From contig CAMAYA010000044.1 of NCBI GenBank assembly GCA_945862275.1, positions 1 to 8,878 on the forward strand: a DNA stretch of 8,878 nucleotides, given 5' to 3'. Below the pieces are notes generated by a model that had not been told where the DNA came from, made no database searches, and saw nothing but the letters and a program-made list of their open reading frames with translations. Both the position numbers and the translations under genes were made by a program. Origin of the DNA: Legionella genomosp. 1 (GTDB taxonomy: Bacteria; Pseudomonadota; Gammaproteobacteria; Legionellales; Legionellaceae). This document shows positions 5,599 to 8,878 of this stretch, piece by piece (the stretch's first letter is position 1; the number at the start of each line of letters is the position of its first letter).

Positions 5599-6269
5599 TG
5601 CGTAACTCCGTTATTTTTCGTGATGGATAAAACCTGTGACGACAACCAAATCGCTAGATCTTGAATTTCCGCCATACAGAGCGTGTGCTCCATCGGATAC
5701 TCATGCCATTGAACTTGTTTAAATCCTTGAGACAACAACCAATCACAACTGTGCTTAGTCCAGCCAGGTAAAACAACCGGATCAAATTTCCCTGCTGCAA
5801 TCCAAATCGGGGTATTCAAGTCAAGCGCGGGCTTGCATTCACCAGACAACGGCAAATAACCAGATAAAGCAACAACGCCTGCCAATGGGGTGGTGGCATG
5901 CAAACCGGTTCGCAGGGCCATCGCCGCACCTTGCGAAAAGCCAGCCAAAAAGATTTGGTGAGACAAAAACCCATCCGCGCACTGTTGTTCAATCACCTGC
6001 CGAATCAAACCTTCTGATTGCAGTATACCGTCTCTGTCTTCACGATCAGTCAATTTCATGCCTACAATATCATACCATGCACGCATCGACATCTTGTTAT
6101 TCAATGTCACAGGGCGAACGGGTGCATCCATAAATACATGTCGAACAGGTACCGTTAAAGGCAATTGCGCTGCCAAGCCAGCCATGTCTTTGGCATCAGA
6201 GCCCAAGCCATGCATCCAAATCACACAAGCCAACGCCTGCTGCTGGGGTTCTTTTATATAAACGCTCAA
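5595..6269 (-). CDS. Phospholipase/carboxylesterase family serine hydrolase (TTG start)
   Basis: This is an alpha/beta hydrolase of the bacterial carboxylesterase / acyl-protein thioesterase-like family, cleaving short ester or thioester bonds; its natural substrate is unknown. The 224-residue length is typical. The oxyanion motif is HGLGS (20-24). The nucleophile Ser112 is in GFSQGAAMAL (110-119). The acid is Asp163 in GKFDPVV and the base is His195 in MEHTLC. MRAWYD (62-67) is also a family block. The start is TTG at 6269: no ATG precedes the first conserved segment, and a strong GGAGG lies 8 bases upstream. No signal peptide is seen, so it is probably cytoplasmic. A good promoter lies at 6295-6323. 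Its stop overlaps the ratA start. Confidence 0.92.
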   Translation of the reverse strand: MSVYIKEPQQQALACVIWMHGLGSDAKDMAGLAAQLPLTVPVRHVFMDAPVRPVTLNNKMSMRAWYDIVGMKLTDREDRDGILQSEGLIRQVIEQQCADGFLSHQIFLAGFSQGAAMALRTGLHATTPLAGVVALSGYLPLSGECKPALDLNTPIWIAAGKFDPVVLPGWTKHSCDWLLSQGFKQVQWHEYPMEHTLCMAEIQDLAIWLSSQVLSITKNNGVTQ

Positions 6270-6294
6270 AGCCTAAGCCTCCAAGAAAATGCAA

Positions 6295-6323
6295 ATTATC
6301 GCCAATGTGCGAGCACATGGCAA
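6295..6323 (-). promoter_or_regulatory. Sigma70-type promoter of the esterase-ratA-rnfH set
   Basis: On the minus strand, TTGCCA (6323-6318), a 17-base spacer and GATAAT (6300-6295) each match consensus at 5 of 6 positions. The transcript would begin near 6288, about 20 bases before the TTG start and just ahead of its GGAGG site. This lets the trio be expressed independently of ligA upstream. Confidence 0.65.
6305..6318. promoter_or_regulatory. Candidate operator: 14-base inverted repeat within the promoter spacer
   Basis: ATGTGC-GA-GCACAT is a perfect inverted repeat with six bases per arm, lying between the -35 and -10 of the esterase promoter. That is a classic position for a repressor. 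A second perfect palindrome, CACGTACGTG, lies upstream at 6338-6347. No dedicated regulator gene is next to it, so the factor is unknown. Confidence 0.4.
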
Positions 6324-6358
6324 GCAAGTATAGACAGCACGTACGTGAAATGCTCGCC

Positions 6359-8380
6359 CTAATGACCTAAAAGAGAAATAAACGCCTCTTCCGTTAACAC
6401 GCACACCCCCAGCGCCAACGCATCCTTTAATTTTGAGCCTGCCTCGCTCCCAGCGACCACATAATCTGTTTTTACAGACACGCTTCCCGTTACCTTAGCA
6501 TCACGCGCGAGCAGTGCCGCCTTGGCATCGAAGCGACTCATGCTCGCTAACGTACCTGTTAAAACCACTGTTTTTTGATAAAATACATGATTAGCATCCG
6601 CAATTGGTGCCCGTTGAACCGGCCAATGCACACCATAGGCCAATAACTTATTCACCACCTCTAGATTATGGGGTTGTGCAAAAAAATGCGTGACGTAAGC
6701 GGCCCCCACAGGTCCAATGTCATTTAATGCCATTAATTGCTCGGTTGAAGCGGTTTGCAGAGACGGCAAATCAAGAAAGTGACTCGCCAATACCCGCGCG
6801 CTGGCCTCTCCTATTTCACGGATCCCCAACGCGTAAACGAACCGTTGGAACGTTGTTTTTTTACTGTTTTCCAATGCCTTCAGTAGGTTTTCAGCTGATT
6901 TTTTGCCCATGCGTGGCAAGCCCGCCAACGTATCCCTTGTTAAGCCATACAAATCAGACACATCGGACAGAAGCCCGAAGTCCACCAGCTGATCAATCAA
7001 GCTACGACCAAGCCCATCAATGGCCATGGCTTTACGAGAAGCAAAATGCCACACCATTCGCTTTAATTGCGCCTTGCAAAATAACCCGCCCGTGCAACGT
7101 GCAACCGCTTCGCCTTCTTCTCGAATCACATCAGCAAAACAAACAGGACAGTGAGCCGGCAAGTCAATGGCAAGCGTTGTCTCAGGACGCTGTTCCATCA
7201 CCACAGACACCACCTCAGGAATCACATCACCTGCACGCCGGATAATCACCACGTCCCCAATACGAATGTCTTTTCGAATGATTTCATCCATGTTGTGCAA
7301 TGTGGCATTGCTCACCGTCACACCAGCCACACTCACTGGCTTCAAACGTGCGACAGGCGTCAATGCGCCCGTGCGACCCACTTGGAAATCTACGCCTAAC
7401 AACGTGGTCATTTCTTCCGCCGCTGGAAATTTATGCGCACATGCAAACCTAGGTGCGCGCGCGACAAATCCTAATATTTGTTGCAACGCACGGCTATCTA
7501 CCTTGTACACAACCCCATCAATTTCAAACGGCAAGCTTTGACGGCGGCGTTGCATAGACTCATAATATGCCTGACAGCCAGCCATTCCTGTTACCAATTC
7601 GCTTTCAGCGGATACTCGAAATCCGAATTGGCTCAATAACTCCAGCTGTTGCATATGGCTATCCGGCAGCTCAATACCCTCCCAGGCACCAACGCCATAA
7701 CAATAAATCGCCAATGGACGCTTGGCGGTAATGGCTGGATTTAATTGCCGCAAGCTCCCGGCAGCAGCATTTCGTGGATTGGCAAATGTTTTTTCATCCT
7801 GCAAACGCGCCGCAGCATTGAACGCTTCAAAACCAGCTTTAGGCATATACACCTCGCCTCGCACTTCTATTCGCGCCGGAGGATGATCTGTCATTAATAC
7901 CAACGGAACAGCTGCGATGGTTTTAATATTATTGGTAATGTTTTCACCCACATACCCATCCCCTCGCGTAGCCGCCTGCGTTAACACGCCATTCTCATAG
8001 GTTAAGTTAACAGCCAATCCATCCAGTTTAGGTTCCGCCGTGAAGATTAAGTGTTGCGCATCACAGCCGAGCTTTTCACTGATGCGTTTAATAAACGCCT
8101 GTAATTCATCCGATGAAAACACATTGGCCAGCGATAACATCGGCAAACCATGTTCAAGCGGTTCCAATGCACTCGCAAGAGGCGCGCCCACCCGCTGTGT
8201 GGGTGAGTCAGGCGTGATAAACTGCGGGAAACGCGATTCCAATTTTTGCAACGCCTTAAAACAGCGGTCATATTCTACATCAGGAACCAATGGCTCATCC
8301 AACCCATAATAATGGTGATCATAGCGTCTGATACGCGTTCTTAACGCGTGAATTTCATTGGGTATAGCATCAACGCCCAT
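6359..8380 (-). CDS. ligA: NAD-dependent DNA ligase LigA
   Basis: LigA seals 3'-OH/5'-phosphate nicks in replication and repair using NAD+. The product has 673 residues, the normal length, with all domains in order. Domain Ia, which binds NMN, includes HHYYGLDEPLVPDVEYD (22-38). The adenylation domain has the active Lys118 in AEPKLDG, then TRGDGYVGENIT (138-149), EVRGEVYMP (172-180), NPRNAAAGSLRQL (201-213) and EIDGVVYKVD (286-295). An OB fold follows, with QVGRTGALTPVARL (333-346). The zinc finger has Cys411, 414, 429 and 435. Helix-hairpin-helix repeats span about 455-570, including GLPRMGKKSAENLL. A BRCT domain spans about 597-673 (TVVLTGTL ... TDYVVAGSEAGSKL). The ATG at 8380 has AGGAG 6 bases upstream. 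It is first in the minus-strand block and is followed by the esterase after 89 bases. Confidence 0.98.
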   Translation of the reverse strand: MGVDAIPNEIHALRTRIRRYDHHYYGLDEPLVPDVEYDRCFKALQKLESRFPQFITPDSPTQRVGAPLASALEPLEHGLPMLSLANVFSSDELQAFIKRISEKLGCDAQHLIFTAEPKLDGLAVNLTYENGVLTQAATRGDGYVGENITNNIKTIAAVPLVLMTDHPPARIEVRGEVYMPKAGFEAFNAAARLQDEKTFANPRNAAAGSLRQLNPAITAKRPLAIYCYGVGAWEGIELPDSHMQQLELLSQFGFRVSAESELVTGMAGCQAYYESMQRRRQSLPFEIDGVVYKVDSRALQQILGFVARAPRFACAHKFPAAEEMTTLLGVDFQVGRTGALTPVARLKPVSVAGVTVSNATLHNMDEIIRKDIRIGDVVIIRRAGDVIPEVVSVVMEQRPETTLAIDLPAHCPVCFADVIREEGEAVARCTGGLFCKAQLKRMVWHFASRKAMAIDGLGRSLIDQLVDFGLLSDVSDLYGLTRDTLAGLPRMGKKSAENLLKALENSKKTTFQRFVYALGIREIGEASARVLASHFLDLPSLQTASTEQLMALNDIGPVGAAYVTHFFAQPHNLEVVNKLLAYGVHWPVQRAPIADANHVFYQKTVVLTGTLASMSRFDAKAALLARDAKVTGSVSVKTDYVVAGSEAGSKLKDALALGVCVLTEEAFISLLGH

Positions 8381-8414
8381 GACCTGCTCCTAATTTGATA
8401 TGAGATAATGCCCC

Positions 8415-8420
8415 ATTATA
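8415..8420 (-). promoter_or_regulatory. Candidate -10 element of ligA next to the repeat
   Basis: The minus strand reads a perfect TATAAT here, giving a leader of about 28 bases before ligA. No good -35 is found at 16-18 bases upstream: that position (around 8438-8443) falls inside the 33-base repeat. If the repeat arrived here secondarily, it replaced the native -35 region. The -10 alone is moderately convincing. Confidence 0.4.
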
Positions 8421-8426
8421 AAGGAG

Positions 8427-8459
8427 ATTGAACAAATGGCCATTAACCCAGTATACTTA
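8427..8459 (+). repeat. 33-bp inverted repeat, right copy
   Basis: This is identical over 33 of 33 bases to the minus strand at 913-945 and lies between the divergent ligA and rpmE. It starts 6 bases from the ligA -10 and reads toward rpmE. It contains TTGAAC (8428-8433), an 18-base spacer with AATGGCCATT, and TATACT (8452-8457), i.e. the same promoter-like unit. An ATG inside it (8436) opens only a 10-codon frame. Confidence 0.97.
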
Positions 8460-8464
8460 TATTG

Positions 8465-8493
8465 TTGATTTGAAATCTTAAACCTGGTATTCT
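8465..8493 (+). promoter_or_regulatory. Candidate extended -10 promoter of rpmE
   Basis: TTGATT (8465-8470), 17 bases, then TATTCT (8488-8493) preceded by TG at the extended -10 position (TGGTATTCT). Transcription would start near 8500, leaving about 75 bases of leader, where L31 mRNA control could act as it does in E. coli. A second, upstream candidate is the unit inside the 33-base repeat (8428-8457). Which is used cannot be decided by eye. Confidence 0.4.
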
Positions 8494-8574
8494 CGCTCGT
8501 CATTTTGAGAGTATCGTGCCTGGCGTAGATCGGGTGGCGATGTTCGTTATGCAATCATTATAGAGAGTGGTATT

Positions 8575-8799
8575 ATGAAAAATGCTATACACCCAGACTA
8601 CAAAGCAATCAATGTGACCTGTAGTTGTGGTCATGTGTTTGAAACCCAGTCTACATTATGCAAAGACTTGACCATTGAAGTATGTGCCAATTGCCATCCG
8701 TTTTATACCGGAAAACAAAAATTGGTCGATACAGGCGGTCGGGTACAAAAATTCCGTGATCGTTATAAGTCCCGTATTACAACTCAGCCAGATGCCTAA
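8575..8799 (+). CDS. rpmE: 50S ribosomal protein L31, zinc-binding (C+) type
   Basis: L31 bridges the large and small ribosomal subunits at the central protuberance. The 74-residue product carries the complete zinc set of the C+ form: CSC (16-18) and CANC (37-40), followed by the invariant HPFYTGKQKLVDTGGRVQKF (41-60). It opens MKNAIHPDY, the standard L31 start. The ATG at 8575 is preceded by GAGAGTGG. It forms its own unit, divergent from ligA and closed by a strong terminator. C+ L31 also acts as a zinc store that a zinc-free paralogue can replace in some bacteria; no paralogue is seen in this window. Confidence 0.98.
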   Translation: MKNAIHPDYKAINVTCSCGHVFETQSTLCKDLTIEVCANCHPFYTGKQKLVDTGGRVQKFRDRYKSRITTQPDA

Positions 8800-8814
8800 T
8801 TGGTTGTTTGATGT

Positions 8815-8850
8815 AAAAAATGCGCATATTCATTGCGCATTTTTTTTTTT
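8815..8850 (+). terminator. Intrinsic terminator of rpmE
   Basis: A stem of TGCGCA (8821-8826) pairs with TGCGCA (8834-8839) around the loop TATTCAT. The stem is extended by six A-T pairs from the flanking A run, and a run of 11 T follows (8840-8850). The A run on the other side makes it potentially bidirectional. Confidence 0.93.
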
Positions 8851-8878
8851 AATGATTGGATAGGGAGTCACTGATTTG

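Noticed and set aside
6727..7541. Several plus-strand frames opposite ligA.
   Set aside because: They overlap well-conserved LigA coding sequence and have compositions expected from antisense reading.
8436..8468. Ten-codon frame starting in the right repeat copy, with AAGGAG nine bases upstream.
   Set aside because: It is too short to support as a gene, and the AAGGAG is the complement of the ligA promoter region (CTCCTTTATAAT). The same start would matter only if the block flips.
8474..8563. Thirty-codon open stretch before rpmE that could be the tail of a lost gene.
   Set aside because: It has no start, no recognisable motif, and overlaps the best rpmE promoter candidate; such a length is expected by chance.

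Overview
This window looks like chromosomal DNA of a gammaproteobacterium. It holds the divergent fur/bamE pair with the ratA-rnfH genes facing bamE, a class 2 (quinone-linked) pyrD, an NAD-dependent ligA and a zinc-type L31 gene. The family-level gene calls are secure. A relative of Legionella/Coxiella is a reasonable guess from the overall style and moderate GC, but nothing here proves the genus. No phage, transposase, CRISPR, tRNA or rRNA gene is visible.

Layout, left to right: the 5' two-thirds or so of rmuC (minus, running off the left edge); a roughly 350-base stretch containing a decayed 5' fragment of a secreted SPOR-type protein gene, in frame with rmuC; pyrD (minus); a GNAT acetyltransferase (plus) whose start codon is only 32 bases from that of pyrD; a 215-base gap ending in a promoter; a periplasmic two-BON-domain protein followed 10 bases later by a shortened, probably impaired N-formylglutamate amidohydrolase homologue (plus); fur (minus), convergent with it; bamE (plus), divergent from fur, with a Fur-box-like site over its first codons; then a long minus-strand block read right to left as ligA, serine esterase, ratA and rnfH; finally rpmE (plus) with a textbook terminator.

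The last three minus genes are tightly coupled. The esterase stop overlaps the ratA start as ATGA, ratA overlaps rnfH by 14 bases, and rnfH converges on bamE with overlapping stop codons. A good sigma70 promoter with a 14-base inverted repeat in its spacer sits just upstream of the esterase, so the trio can be transcribed separately from ligA.

The most unusual feature is a perfect 33-base sequence present twice in inverted orientation, 7.5 kb apart: upstream of rmuC (913-945, reading minus) and between ligA and rpmE (8427-8459, reading plus). Its edges almost exactly enclose a promoter-like unit (TTGAAC, 18-base spacer with the palindrome AATGGCCATT, TATACT). In both places that unit points at the adjacent gene (rmuC, rpmE). 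It could be the scar of an inversion of the whole pyrD-ligA block, a duplicated promoter cassette, or one member of a dispersed repeat family.
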